Assembly (NCBI RefSeq): GCF_003628475.1
Contig: NZ_RCAA01000033.1
Coordinates: 12,556-55,808, forward strand
Length of the DNA stretch: 43,253 nucleotides
From: Enterobacter sp. R1(2018)
Lineage (GTDB): Bacteria; Pseudomonadota; Gammaproteobacteria; Enterobacterales; Enterobacteriaceae
Direction of reading: 5' to 3'
A model generated the notes under the pieces. It made no database searches and was not told the DNA's origin. It saw nothing but the letters and a program-made list of their open reading frames with translations. Positions 35,743-43,253 of this stretch are shown piece after piece (position 1 is the first letter of the stretch; the number at the start of each line of letters is the position of its first letter). Position numbers and translations under genes: made by a program.

Positions 35743-36943
35743 CTTTACGGTTTGGTCCTGGAAAGCCGTTGACCAACAGGGTCAAATCAGACAGGGCGTC
35801 GTGCTGGCAGAAAATCGCGCAGCGGTGGAGGCGCAGCTTTTCGAACAAGGTTTACAGTTGTTCAGCGCGCGAAGAAGCGTCGGCACACGAAGAGGATGCT
35901 GGCATATCCAGCAGAAAATACAGGTATTCCGCCAGTTGGCGACTTTACTGCAGGCGGGGATTTCTCTCGCTGATGGGCTGGCCCTGATGGCAGATCGGCA
36001 TCCTTACCGGGAGTGGCGCGCATTGCTTCAACGTATTGCACAGCAGGTATCGATGGGGGTGCCTTTCTCTGATGCGCTTCGTCAGTGGCCGGGTATTTTT
36101 CCACCTCTGTTTATTGCGCTGATCCATATAGGGGAACTGACGGGAAAGCTTGATGAGTGTAGCCGGCGGCTGGCAGACCAGCAGGAACAGCTCTACCGCC
36201 TGCAAAAAAAAGTAACGAAGGCGCTGCGTTATCCTCTTTTTATTCTGGCTGTAGCTTTGGCCGTCACCGCAGGCATGTTGGCATTTGTACTGCCCGAATT
36301 TGCCGCTATCTATCGCTCCTTTAACGCATCACTACCGGCGATTACCCTGGCTGTTATGAATATCTCCAGCTGGGTCACTTCCCGGGGCGCCCTGTGGCTA
36401 CTTATGGCTACTATTATTGCCACCGGATGCTGGTTTGTTTTACGCCGCCAGAAGCCGCGCTGGAAAGAATATGAACAAAAACTTCTGCTCAAACTCCCTT
36501 TGGCCGCGCCCTTGTGGCGAGGACAAATCCTCAGCCAAATCTATACCACTTTGTCCCTTTCGCAGCAGGCGGGAATTCCCTTGTTGCAAGGGTTGGCTGC
36601 GGTGGAACAGACAATTAAGCCGTTACTGTGGAAAAAGCTGCTCGCGCAGGTTAGCGCTCGGGTAGCGCAAGGCGTCCCCTTCTGGCAGACGCTCGAAGAT
36701 ACGGAACGCTTTACACCGCTGTGTCCTCAGCTAATACGCATCGGCGAGGAGTCCGGCGCGCTGGATCTGATGCTGGAGAAGCTTGCCGTCTGGCATCACG
36801 ATGCTACGCAAGAAATGGCGGATAACCTGGCCGCGGCGCTTGAACCCGTGATGATGCTAGTGATTGGGATAATTATCGGTACGCTGGTCATCGCCATGTA
36901 CTTACCGATTTTCCAGCTGGGGGATGCGATGAGCGGAGGATAA
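35735..36943 (+). CDS. hofC: Pilus inner membrane platform protein HofC (GspF/PilC family)
   Basis: HofC is the polytopic platform protein of the pilus, 402 residues (E. coli 400). Two duplicated GspF domains are seen. The first contains FRQLATLLQAGISLADGLALM and ends in ALRYPLFILAVALAVTAGML; the second begins SQIYTTLSLSQQAGIPLLQG and ends in VIGIIIGTLVIAMYLPIF. The sequence looks more diverged from E. coli than its neighbours. I chose ATG 35735 (MANFTVWSWKAVDQQG); the start lies within the last codons of hofB, so the pair is translationally coupled. A frame extension to 35702 lies entirely inside hofB. Confidence 0.93.
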   Translation: MANFTVWSWKAVDQQGQIRQGVVLAENRAAVEAQLFEQGLQLFSARRSVGTRRGCWHIQQKIQVFRQLATLLQAGISLADGLALMADRHPYREWRALLQRIAQQVSMGVPFSDALRQWPGIFPPLFIALIHIGELTGKLDECSRRLADQQEQLYRLQKKVTKALRYPLFILAVALAVTAGMLAFVLPEFAAIYRSFNASLPAITLAVMNISSWVTSRGALWLLMATIIATGCWFVLRRQKPRWKEYEQKLLLKLPLAAPLWRGQILSQIYTTLSLSQQAGIPLLQGLAAVEQTIKPLLWKKLLAQVSARVAQGVPFWQTLEDTERFTPLCPQLIRIGEESGALDLMLEKLAVWHHDATQEMADNLAAALEPVMMLVIGIIIGTLVIAMYLPIFQLGDAMSGG

Positions 36944-36965
36944 TGGCGCAGCGGGCGCTGCGCCA
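36944..36965. terminator. Inverted repeat between hofC and guaC
   Basis: TGGCGCAGC at 36944-36952 pairs perfectly with GCTGCGCCA at 36957-36965 over GGGC. The two genes converge here. No good T-tract follows in either direction, so terminator function is plausible but unproven. Confidence 0.5.
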
Positions 36966-36973
36966 AAAACAGC

Positions 36974-38017
36974 TTAGAGGCTATTGAAAACGCGGTTTTC
37001 CTGCTCCGCTACGCGGATAAAGGTAGTGCGCTTGGTCAGCTCTTTCAAACGGGATGCGCCTACGTAGGTGCAGGCAGAACGAAGACCGCCGAGAATATCG
37101 CGGGCAGTGTTCTCAACCGGGCCCCGCAGCGGCAGCTTAACGGTTTTACCTTCTGCCGCGCGGTACTGGGCGACGCCACCGACGTGGCGGGTCATGGCTG
37201 ACTCGGAGCTCATTCCGTAGAACAGCATGAATTTCTCGCCGTTCTCTTCGACCACGGTGCCGCCGCTTTCCTCGTGGCCTGCCAGCATACCGCCCAGCAT
37301 GACGAAGTCTGCGCCGCCGCCGAAAGCTTTAGCCACGTCGCCCGGCACCGTACAGCCGCCGTCGCTGACTATCTGGCCGCCAAGACCGTGAGCCGCATCG
37401 GCGCACTCAATCACTGCGGAAAGCTGCGGATAGCCAACGCCGGTTTTTACACGAGTGGTGCACACGGAACCCGGGCCGATACCTACTTTAACAATATCCG
37501 CGCCGGACAGAATCAGCTCTTCGCACATCTCGCCTGTCACCACGTTACCGGCGCAGATGGTTTTACCCGGCCAGGTTTCCCGCGCTTTGCTGACAAACTG
37601 AGTGAAGTGCTCGGAATAGCCATTGGCAACGTCGATACAGATGAAGTTCAGGCCTGGATGCAAAGCCAGAATCTGTTTGGTTTTAGTAAAATCGGCTTCA
37701 GAGGTGCCGGTAGAAACCATCACGTGGCGCAGCACGGAATCAGGAACGGATTTAACGAACTCGCTCCATTGCTCTACAGAGTAGTGCTTGTGAACCGCGG
37801 TGAGAATATCAAAGGAGGCCAGCGCCTGCGCCATGCCGAAGGTGCCTACCGTATCCATGTTCGCCGCGATAATCGGCACACCAGACCATGCAATACCGGA
37901 ATGTTTGAAAGTAAACTGGCGCTCAAGCTCTACGTCGGAGCGGCTCTTCAGAGTGGAACGTTTCGGGCGGATAAGAACGTCTTTAAAACCTAACTTCAAA
38001 TCTTCTTCAATACGCAT
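36974..38017 (-). CDS. guaC: GMP reductase
   Basis: GuaC reduces GMP to IMP with NADPH, returning guanine nucleotides to the adenine branch. The 347 residues match E. coli. It is an IMPDH-like barrel without CBS domains. The catalytic cysteine lies in [20 protein letters not shown], and [27 protein letters not shown] is the phosphate-binding part. CAGGAA precedes the ATG at 38017. The promoter candidate is at 38092-38119. Confidence 0.97.
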   Translation of the reverse strand: MRIEEDLKLGFKDVLIRPKRSTLKSRSDVELERQFTFKHSGIAWSGVPIIAANMDTVGTFGMAQALASFDILTAVHKHYSVEQWSEFVKSVPDSVLRHVMVSTGTSEADFTKTKQILALHPGLNFICIDVANGYSEHFTQFVSKARETWPGKTICAGNVVTGEMCEELILSGADIVKVGIGPGSVCTTRVKTGVGYPQLSAVIECADAAHGLGGQIVSDGGCTVPGDVAKAFGGGADFVMLGGMLAGHEESGGTVVEENGEKFMLFYGMSSESAMTRHVGGVAQYRAAEGKTVKLPLRGPVENTARDILGGLRSACTYVGASRLKELTKRTTFIRVAEQENRVFNSL

Positions 38018-38091
38018 GTTGCGAATTCCTGGTAAATGGCGATGGACGCGGGAACGTTATCGGCGGTACAACTGCCAACTCCAGTGACGCT

Positions 38092-38119
38092 ATCATACGC
38101 ACTAATAATGGCTCCGCAA
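38092..38119 (-). promoter_or_regulatory. Candidate guaC promoter
   Basis: On the minus strand TTGCGG (38119-38114) and TATGAT (38097-38092) are 16 bp apart. It would leave a leader of about 70 nt. The -35 overlaps the edge of a hairpin at 38118-38137. Confidence 0.55.
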
Positions 38120-38141
38120 GACTGCGAAAACAGTCTTTTTT
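38118..38141 (+). terminator. Hairpin in the guaC-coaE divergent gap
   Basis: AAGACTG at 38118-38124 pairs with CAGTCTT at 38131-38137 over CGAAAA, followed by more T residues. It reads as a plus-strand terminator, but no plus-strand gene lies just upstream; it may block antisense transcription from hofC or act on guaC. Confidence 0.5.
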
Positions 38142-38224
38142 AAGCTACAATCGTTTAAATTTACCTGAGAAACAGAGAACCCGGGTGAGGAAATTTTCGT
38201 TTTCCTTTTTTGTCATTTTTTCTC

Positions 38225-38255
38225 TTGATTACCTCAGGAAAAAAAATGCTATATT
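38225..38255 (+). promoter_or_regulatory. Candidate coaE promoter
   Basis: TTGATT at 38225-38230 and TATATT at 38250-38255 (spacer 19; or CTATAT with spacer 18), with a TGC extended -10. It lies 35 bp before the coaE ATG. The surrounding 60 bp is very AT-rich. Confidence 0.4.
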
Positions 38256-38289
38256 TTTCTGATTAAACATGGTGTTAAGGTCCGGCTTT

Positions 38290-38910
38290 ATGGTTTATAC
38301 GGTGGCATTGACGGGTGGAATTGGCAGTGGAAAAAGCACTGTCGCTAATGAATTTTCCCGCTTGGGCGTGACTGTCGTTGATGCCGATGTGATTGCCCGA
38401 CAGGTTGTTGAACCCGGTCAGCCCGCCCTGAACGCCATTTCTGCACATTTTGGTAAAGAGATCCTTCTTCCTGACGGCACGCTTAATCGTAGAATTCTGC
38501 GCGAAAAGATCTTTTCTTCCCCTGCGGAAAAACAATGGCTGAACGATCTTTTACACCCGCTTATTCATCAACGTACCCAAAATGAAATCAGCCATTCCCT
38601 CTCGCCTTATGTGTTATGGGTGGTTCCGCTATTGGTTGAAAACCATTTACAGCGCAAAGCGGATCGCGTGCTGGTCGTTGATGTCTCGCCAGAAATACAG
38701 ATTGCACGTACCATTAGCCGCGATAACGTCAGTCGACAGCATGCGGAGCAGATTGTTGCCGCGCAGGCGACCCGCGAAGAGCGGCTGGCCGTTGCTGATG
38801 ATGTGATTAATAACGACGGCTCTCCCGATCGAGCGGCCGCACATGTTGATCGTCTGCACCGTCAGTATCTGGAACTGGCGAGTCAGGCCGCACAACAGGA
38901 TAAAGAATAA
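38290..38910 (+). CDS. coaE: Dephospho-CoA kinase
   Basis: CoaE phosphorylates dephospho-CoA, the last step of coenzyme A synthesis, so this window holds both the start (panB, panC, panD) and the end of that route. The 206 residues match E. coli. The P-loop is [11 protein letters not shown] (residues 7-17), followed by [15 protein letters not shown] and the lid region [19 protein letters not shown] chose ATG 38290; AAGG lies about 10 nt upstream. An upstream ATG at 38269 would add seven unconserved residues. The stop overlaps the zapD start (TAATG). Confidence 0.96.
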   Translation: MVYTVALTGGIGSGKSTVANEFSRLGVTVVDADVIARQVVEPGQPALNAISAHFGKEILLPDGTLNRRILREKIFSSPAEKQWLNDLLHPLIHQRTQNEISHSLSPYVLWVVPLLVENHLQRKADRVLVVDVSPEIQIARTISRDNVSRQHAEQIVAAQATREERLAVADDVINNDGSPDRAAAHVDRLHRQYLELASQAAQQDKE

Positions 38911-39653
38911 TGAGCACTCAGATCCTTTTTGAGCACCCCCTGAATGAGAAAATGCGCACGTGGCTGCGCATTGAGTTTCTCATCCAGCAACTGCAGGCTT
39001 CTTTGCCCATTAACGAGAGCGCTGACGCTCTACATTTTTTCCGCAATATTGGCGATCTGCTGGATGTCTTTGAGCGGGGAGAAATCCGCACGGATATACT
39101 TAAAGAACTTGAGCGCCAGCAGCGCAAGCTGCTGAGCTGGTCTGAAGTACCCGGCGTTGATATGCAGCGCATTGATTCTCTGCGCGCTCAGTTAAAAGAA
39201 CGTGGCAGCGTGCTGATGTCCGCGCCCCGTATAGGCCAGACCCTGCGCGAAGATCGTTTAATCGCCCTCGTGCGCCAGCGTTTAAGCATTCCCGGCGGCT
39301 GCTGCAGTTTTGATCTGCCGACGCTGCATATCTGGCTGCATCTGCCGCAGGCACAACGGGACGAACAGGTAAACTTCTGGCTGGCAAGCCTGCAGCCTCT
39401 GAAACAGTCGCTGGATCTGCTGCTTGATATCATTCGTAATTCGTCTCCGTTCCGTAAACAGACCAGCCTGAATGGTTTTTACCAGGATAACGGTGACGAC
39501 GCCGATTTACTGCGTCTGCAGCTGGATCTGGCACACCAGCTCTACCCGCAAATTTCCGGCCATAAAAGCCGTTTTGCGATCCGCTTTCTGCCGCTGGACA
39601 GCGAGCGAGGAATTATCCCTGAACGCCTCGATTTCGAACTGGCTTGCTGTTAA
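38910..39653 (+). CDS. zapD: Cell division protein ZapD
   Basis: ZapD cross-links FtsZ filaments in the division ring. The 247 residues match E. coli ZapD (YacF). The N-terminal part ([23 protein letters not shown]) is the alpha-helical FtsZ-interacting region, and the C-terminal beta domain ends [16 protein letters not shown]. There is no membrane segment. The start shares its A with the coaE stop, and yacG follows after 9 bp, so coaE-zapD-yacG is one operon. Confidence 0.96.
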   Translation: MSTQILFEHPLNEKMRTWLRIEFLIQQLQASLPINESADALHFFRNIGDLLDVFERGEIRTDILKELERQQRKLLSWSEVPGVDMQRIDSLRAQLKERGSVLMSAPRIGQTLREDRLIALVRQRLSIPGGCCSFDLPTLHIWLHLPQAQRDEQVNFWLASLQPLKQSLDLLLDIIRNSSPFRKQTSLNGFYQDNGDDADLLRLQLDLAHQLYPQISGHKSRFAIRFLPLDSERGIIPERLDFELACC

Positions 39654-39662
39654 GGAGAAAAG

Positions 39663-39860
39663 ATGTCCGAAACTACCGTTGTTAACTGCCCCGGCTGCGG
39701 TAAAGCCGTTATCTGGAATGAAACCAGCCCTTACCGTCCGTTTTGCAGCAAACGCTGCCAGCTTATTGATTTAGGCGAATGGGCTGCGGAAGAGAAGCGC
39801 ATCCCAAGCAGCAGCGATCTTTCTGATACCGATGGCTGGAGCGAAGAACAGCAACCTTAA
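39663..39860 (+). CDS. yacG: DNA gyrase inhibitor YacG
   Basis: YacG is a 65-residue zinc protein that binds GyrB and inhibits gyrase. The four zinc ligands are Cys9, Cys12, Cys28 and Cys32 (CPGC and CSKRC). The acidic, Trp-containing tail ([12 protein letters not shown]) contributes to GyrB binding in the E. coli protein. TAAGGAGAAAAG precedes the ATG, with its TAA being the zapD stop. Confidence 0.96.
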   Translation: MSETTVVNCPGCGKAVIWNETSPYRPFCSKRCQLIDLGEWAAEEKRIPSSSDLSDTDGWSEEQQP

Positions 39861-39919
39861 GGATATACTGTTATCCGCCGACAAAAGCGTTTACCGCTGC
39901 CTGTAGACGCTAAGCAGCC

Positions 39920-40309
39920 TTAGAGCTGCCGTAATTTATTGATAACGGGTTCGTTAGCCGGTGGAAAATCGTCGGCTTTCAAATCCTGTTGCGCAATCCA
40001 CTGCCCCGGCTGCCCTTCTTTACCCCACGGCTCGCCTTCCCAGCCTTCAACAAGGTAAAACCACAGCGCGATGTGCCTGTCGGGAAACTGATATGCCAGG
40101 GTTTCAAACTGCGAGTAGCGCGTCGCGGTTATTCCCGTCTCTTCGTGTAGCTCACGCACCAGAGCCTGCTCGGGCGTTTCGCCCGCTTCGATTTTCCCGC
40201 CCGGGAATTCCAGCATGTTCGCCATATGGGCGTCCGTCGCCCTTCGGGTAATAAATATTTCACCCTGTGGGTTACGAATGATGCCGACGGCAATCTGTAG
40301 TTGTTTCAT
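39920..40309 (-). CDS. mutT: 8-oxo-dGTP diphosphatase MutT
   Basis: MutT removes 8-oxo-dGTP from the nucleotide pool and prevents A:T to C:G transversions. The 129 residues match E. coli MutT. The Nudix box is complete at residues 38-60 (GKIEAGETPEQALVRELHEETG), with the catalytic REL-x-EE core. It lies downstream of secA on the same strand; a terminator between them and a 64-bp gap suggest partly separate transcription. No strong ribosome binding site is visible before the ATG. Confidence 0.97.
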   Translation of the reverse strand: MKQLQIAVGIIRNPQGEIFITRRATDAHMANMLEFPGGKIEAGETPEQALVRELHEETGITATRYSQFETLAYQFPDRHIALWFYLVEGWEGEPWGKEGQPGQWIAQQDLKADDFPPANEPVINKLRQL

Positions 40310-40329
40310 TTTTAATCAGGCGCTCCATA

Positions 40330-40356
40330 AAGAAAAGGCGCAGCAAGCTGCGCCTT
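40330..40356 (-). terminator. Terminator between secA and mutT
   Basis: On the minus strand AAGGCGCAG and CTGCGCCTT (40356-40335) form a perfect 9-bp stem with a 4-nt loop, followed by TTCTTT. It lies 17 bp past the secA stop. Confidence 0.8.
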
Positions 40357-40373
40357 AAGCTACTTTGTCGTGC

Positions 40374-43079
40374 TTAGCTCAGACGGCCGTGGCACTGTTT
40401 GAATTTTTTACCGGAGCCGCACGGACAAGGGTCATTACGACCCACTTTGCGCTCGCCGGTTTCTGCCGCCAAAGCAATAGCGGCCTGCGTATCGTCGTCA
40501 ACATGGCTTAACTGCTGCATCTGAGCCAGGCGCTCGGCCTCTTCACGACGCTGCTGCTCCATGGCTTCAACTTCTTCCGGCATGCGTACCTGGACTTTAC
40601 TCAGGGTGCTGATCACTTCGTATTTCAGCGACTCAAGCATGGCCGCAAACATAGCGAAGGATTCGCGCTTATACTCCTGCTTCGGATCCTTTTGCGCGTA
40701 GCCGCGCAGATGGATGCCCTGACGCAGATAGTCCATCGCCGCCAGATGCTCTTTCCACAGGGAGTCGAGAGTTTGCAGCATCACGCCTTTCTCGAAGTGA
40801 CGCATCATCTCAACGCCAACAATCTCTTCTTTGCGCTGATAAACTTCGATTGCGTTTTGCAAGATACGCTCACGCAGCGTCTCTTCATGCAGCTCAGGCT
40901 CTTTGTCCAACCACTCCTTGATAGGCATATCGAGGTCAAAGTCGTTTTTCAGGCGCTCTTCCAGGCCCTGAACATCCCACATCTCTTCCAGAGACTGCGG
41001 CGGAATATGAGCGTCGATGGTAGTTTTGAACACATCTTCGCGGATGCTGCTGATAGTTTCGCTTACGTCACTTACGTCCAGCAGTTCATTACGCTGGCTG
41101 TAGATGGCACGGCGCTGGTCGTTGGCGACATCGTCGTATTCCAACAGCTGCTTACGAATATCGAAGTTGCGGCTTTCAACTTTACGCTGCGCATTGGCGA
41201 TGGCTTTGGTCACCCACGGGTGTTCAATGGCTTCGCCCGGCTTCATGCCCAGCTTACGCATCATATTGGAGACGCGATCTGAGGCGAAGATACGCATCAG
41301 GGCATCTTCCATAGACAGATAGAAGCGGGAAGAGCCTGCATCGCCCTGACGACCGGAACGGCCGCGCAGCTGGTTATCGATACGACGGGATTCGTGACGC
41401 TCGGTACCGATGATATGTAAACCGCCGGAAGCCAGCACCGCTTCGTGGCGAACCTGCCAGTCGGCTTTGATCTGCGCGATCTGCTCAGGCGTCGGATCTT
41501 CAAGCTCGGCCACTTCGGCCTGCCAGCTGCCGCCCAGCACGATATCCGTACCGCGACCCGCCATGTTGGTCGCGATGGTTACCGCTGCAGGATAGCCAGC
41601 CTGCGCAACAATGGCCGCTTCGTTAGCGTGGAATTTAGCGTTCAGCACGTTGTGCTTGATGCCCGCTTTGGTTAACTCAGCGGACACCACTTCGGATTTC
41701 TCAATGGAGATGGTCCCCACCAGTACCGGCTGGCCGTTCGCCGTACGCTCTTTGATGTCTTCGATGATGGCGCCGATTTTGTCCATTTCGGTCATATAGA
41801 CCAGATCCGGCATGTCTTTACGGATCATTGGACGGTTGGTCGGCACCACAATGGTATCGAGCTTGTAGATGGAGCTGAATTCGAAAGCTTCGGTATCAGC
41901 AGTACCGGTCATACCTGCCAGCTTCTCGTACAGGCGGAAGTAGTTCTGGAAGGTGATGGAAGCCAGCGTCTGGTTCTCGTTTTGAATCTCCACGCCTTCT
42001 TTGGCTTCCACGGCCTGGTGCAGACCATCGGACCAGCGACGGCCCTGCATGGTACGGCCGGTGTGTTCATCAACGATAATGACTTCGCCATCTTTAACGA
42101 TGTAGTCGACGTCGCGGGTAAACAGCACGTGCGCGCGCAGTGCGGCAGTAACATGGTGCATCAGCATAATATTCGTCGGGGAGTAAAGCGACTCGCCCTC
42201 GTCCATCATGCCCGCATCCATCAGCAGCTCTTCAACCTTCACCAGACCGCGTTCGGTCAGGTTAACCTGGCGGGACTTTTCATCCACGGAGAAGTGGCCT
42301 TCGCCCTGGAAAGTGTCGGAGTCTTCTTTTTCCTGACGGATCAGGTGCGGAATGATGGTATTTACTTTTTTGTACAGCTCGGAGCTGTCTTCCGCCGGAC
42401 CGGAAATAATAAGCGGAGTACGGGCCTCGTCAATCAGGATGGAGTCCACCTCATCCACCAGCGCATAGTGCAGCTTGCGCTGAACGCGTTCTTCAGGGCT
42501 GAACGCCATGTTGTCGCGCAGGTAGTCAAAGCCGTATTCGTTGTTAGTGCCATAGGTAATATCAGCAGCGTAGGCTTCACGCTTGGCCGGAGCGGGCATG
42601 CCCGGCAGGTTAACGCCGACGCTCAGGCCGAGGAATTCAAACAGCGGACGGTTGTTTTCCGCATCACGCTGGGCCAGATAGTCGTTCACCGTTACCACGT
42701 GGACGCCTTTGCCGCTCAGCGCGTTCAGATAAGCAGGCAAGGTCGCCGTCAGCGTTTTACCTTCACCGGTACGCATTTCTGCGATGCAGCGATCGTTTAG
42801 CACCATGCCGCCGAGCAGCTGCACATCAAAGTGACGCATGCCGAATACGCGTTTGCTGGCTTCACGTACGACGGCGAAGGCTTCAGGAATTAAATTTTCC
42901 AGCACTTCGCCCTTTTCCAGACGGGCGCGGAACTCATTGGTTTTCGCCTTCAGCTCATCGTCAGAGAGCTTTTCCATTTGCGGTTCCATGCTGTTAATCA
43001 TGGCCACCACTTTACGCATACGGCGTAAGGTACGGTCGTTACGACTACCAAAAACTTTAGTTAATAATTTGATTAGCAT
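40374..43079 (-). CDS. secA: Preprotein translocase ATPase SecA
   Basis: SecA drives protein export through SecYEG. The 901 residues match E. coli. The first nucleotide-binding fold has Walker [10 protein letters not shown] and the DEAD-like [15 protein letters not shown]; the second contains [10 protein letters not shown] and [20 protein letters not shown]. The C-terminal zinc and SecB-binding motif [13 protein letters not shown] is intact. The ATG at 43079 is preceded by GAGAA, which can be hidden by a stem formed with the 3' end of secM, so its translation is coupled to SecM arrest. Confidence 0.98.
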   Translation of the reverse strand: MLIKLLTKVFGSRNDRTLRRMRKVVAMINSMEPQMEKLSDDELKAKTNEFRARLEKGEVLENLIPEAFAVVREASKRVFGMRHFDVQLLGGMVLNDRCIAEMRTGEGKTLTATLPAYLNALSGKGVHVVTVNDYLAQRDAENNRPLFEFLGLSVGVNLPGMPAPAKREAYAADITYGTNNEYGFDYLRDNMAFSPEERVQRKLHYALVDEVDSILIDEARTPLIISGPAEDSSELYKKVNTIIPHLIRQEKEDSDTFQGEGHFSVDEKSRQVNLTERGLVKVEELLMDAGMMDEGESLYSPTNIMLMHHVTAALRAHVLFTRDVDYIVKDGEVIIVDEHTGRTMQGRRWSDGLHQAVEAKEGVEIQNENQTLASITFQNYFRLYEKLAGMTGTADTEAFEFSSIYKLDTIVVPTNRPMIRKDMPDLVYMTEMDKIGAIIEDIKERTANGQPVLVGTISIEKSEVVSAELTKAGIKHNVLNAKFHANEAAIVAQAGYPAAVTIATNMAGRGTDIVLGGSWQAEVAELEDPTPEQIAQIKADWQVRHEAVLASGGLHIIGTERHESRRIDNQLRGRSGRQGDAGSSRFYLSMEDALMRIFASDRVSNMMRKLGMKPGEAIEHPWVTKAIANAQRKVESRNFDIRKQLLEYDDVANDQRRAIYSQRNELLDVSDVSETISSIREDVFKTTIDAHIPPQSLEEMWDVQGLEERLKNDFDLDMPIKEWLDKEPELHEETLRERILQNAIEVYQRKEEIVGVEMMRHFEKGVMLQTLDSLWKEHLAAMDYLRQGIHLRGYAQKDPKQEYKRESFAMFAAMLESLKYEVISTLSKVQVRMPEEVEAMEQQRREEAERLAQMQQLSHVDDDTQAAIALAAETGERKVGRNDPCPCGSGKKFKQCHGRLS

Positions 43080-43085
43080 AGTAAA

Positions 43086-43159
43086 TTCTCGAACGCCTGC
43101 ATCAGAGCAGATCTACAGATAATGTTATAATTAAAAGGATTTTGTTTAGCTGAGGCGTT
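43086..43159 (-). promoter_or_regulatory. secM-secA stem controlling the secA ribosome binding site
   Basis: On the minus strand AACGCCT (43159-43153), within the last secM codons, is complementary to AGGCGTT (43098-43092), next to the secA Shine-Dalgarno GAGAA (43090-43086). CAG/CTG pairing can extend the stem past a 4-nt bulge. A ribosome stalled on the SecM arrest motif would melt the 5' arm and free secA, as known in E. coli. Confidence 0.8.
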
Positions 43160-43253
43160 GTGGACCGGCGCGAATCCCCTGCACCTGGCTTATCCATATC
43201 GCGGTAGTGAAGACCGCAACCGCGGGACGCTGCCAGAGCGAGATATGGCGGAC
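43146..43253 (-). CDS. secM: Secretion monitor SecM, C-terminal part
   Basis: The last 35 codons of secM enter from the right edge. The arrest motif is intact: FTTAIWISQVQGIRAGP, matching the consensus F-x4-WI-x4-GIRAGP, followed by QRLS and TAA. SecM is exported; when export slows, the nascent chain stalls the ribosome at the proline of GIRAGP and this raises secA translation. Spacer residues differ from E. coli (TTAIW for STPVW and SQVQ for SQAQ), while all key arrest residues are kept. The signal peptide lies outside the window. Confidence 0.95.
   Translation of the reverse strand, partial: VRHISLWQRPAVAVFTTAIWISQVQGIRAGPQRLS

Noticed and set aside
41982-42800. 272-codon frame antisense to secA
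   Set aside because: It is a shadow of secA in the opposite strand; no motif or initiation signal supports it.

Overview
This window is a chromosomal housekeeping stretch of a member of the Enterobacteriaceae. The predicted proteins resemble Escherichia coli K-12 proteins along their whole length. Gene order matches the 2-3 min region of the K-12 map, read in the direction hrpB to secM. It is probably not Escherichia itself: as I recall the K-12 map, the fimbrial block between folK and panB, yadD between panC and panD, and yacH between lpd and acnB are all absent here. I see no mobile element, prophage, CRISPR array, rRNA or tRNA. All family assignments rest on recalled protein families, because no search could be run.

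Layout. 1-4554 (+): end of thpR, sfsA, dksA, gluQ, pcnB, folK (RNA processing, stringent response, tRNA modification, RNA decay, folate). 4625-6762 (+): panB-panC-panD (pantothenate). 6809-10379 (-): yadE, yadI and the yadG-yadH ABC exporter. 10488-16536: can, hpt, gcd, cueO and yacC. 16645-18320 (+): speE-speD (spermidine). 18370-21640 (-): yacL and acnB. 22192-29314 (-): pdhR-aceE-aceF-lpd, the pyruvate dehydrogenase operon with its repressor. 29866-33698: aroP (+), ampD-ampE (-), nadC (+). 33887-36943 (+): ppdD-hofB-hofC, a type IV pilin cassette. 36974-38017 (-): guaC. 38290-39860 (+): coaE-zapD-yacG. 39920-43253 (-): mutT, secA and the 3' end of secM.

The most informative material lies in start codons and intergenic regions. 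pcnB appears to start at an AUU codon. speD starts at UUG behind a complete 11-nt Shine-Dalgarno match. cueO has a CueR-type promoter with a 19-bp spacer, gcd has an ideal CRP site, and pdhR has a perfect PdhR operator. secM keeps its ribosome arrest motif and a stem that can hide the secA ribosome binding site. Three intergenic regions are not explained by known genes: the acnB-lpd gap (two opposed small-gene candidates with terminators), the pdhR-aceE leader (a hairpin around a 13-codon reading frame) and the region 3' of acnB (four hairpins in 185 bp, two of them identical). I found no wholly new multi-gene system.
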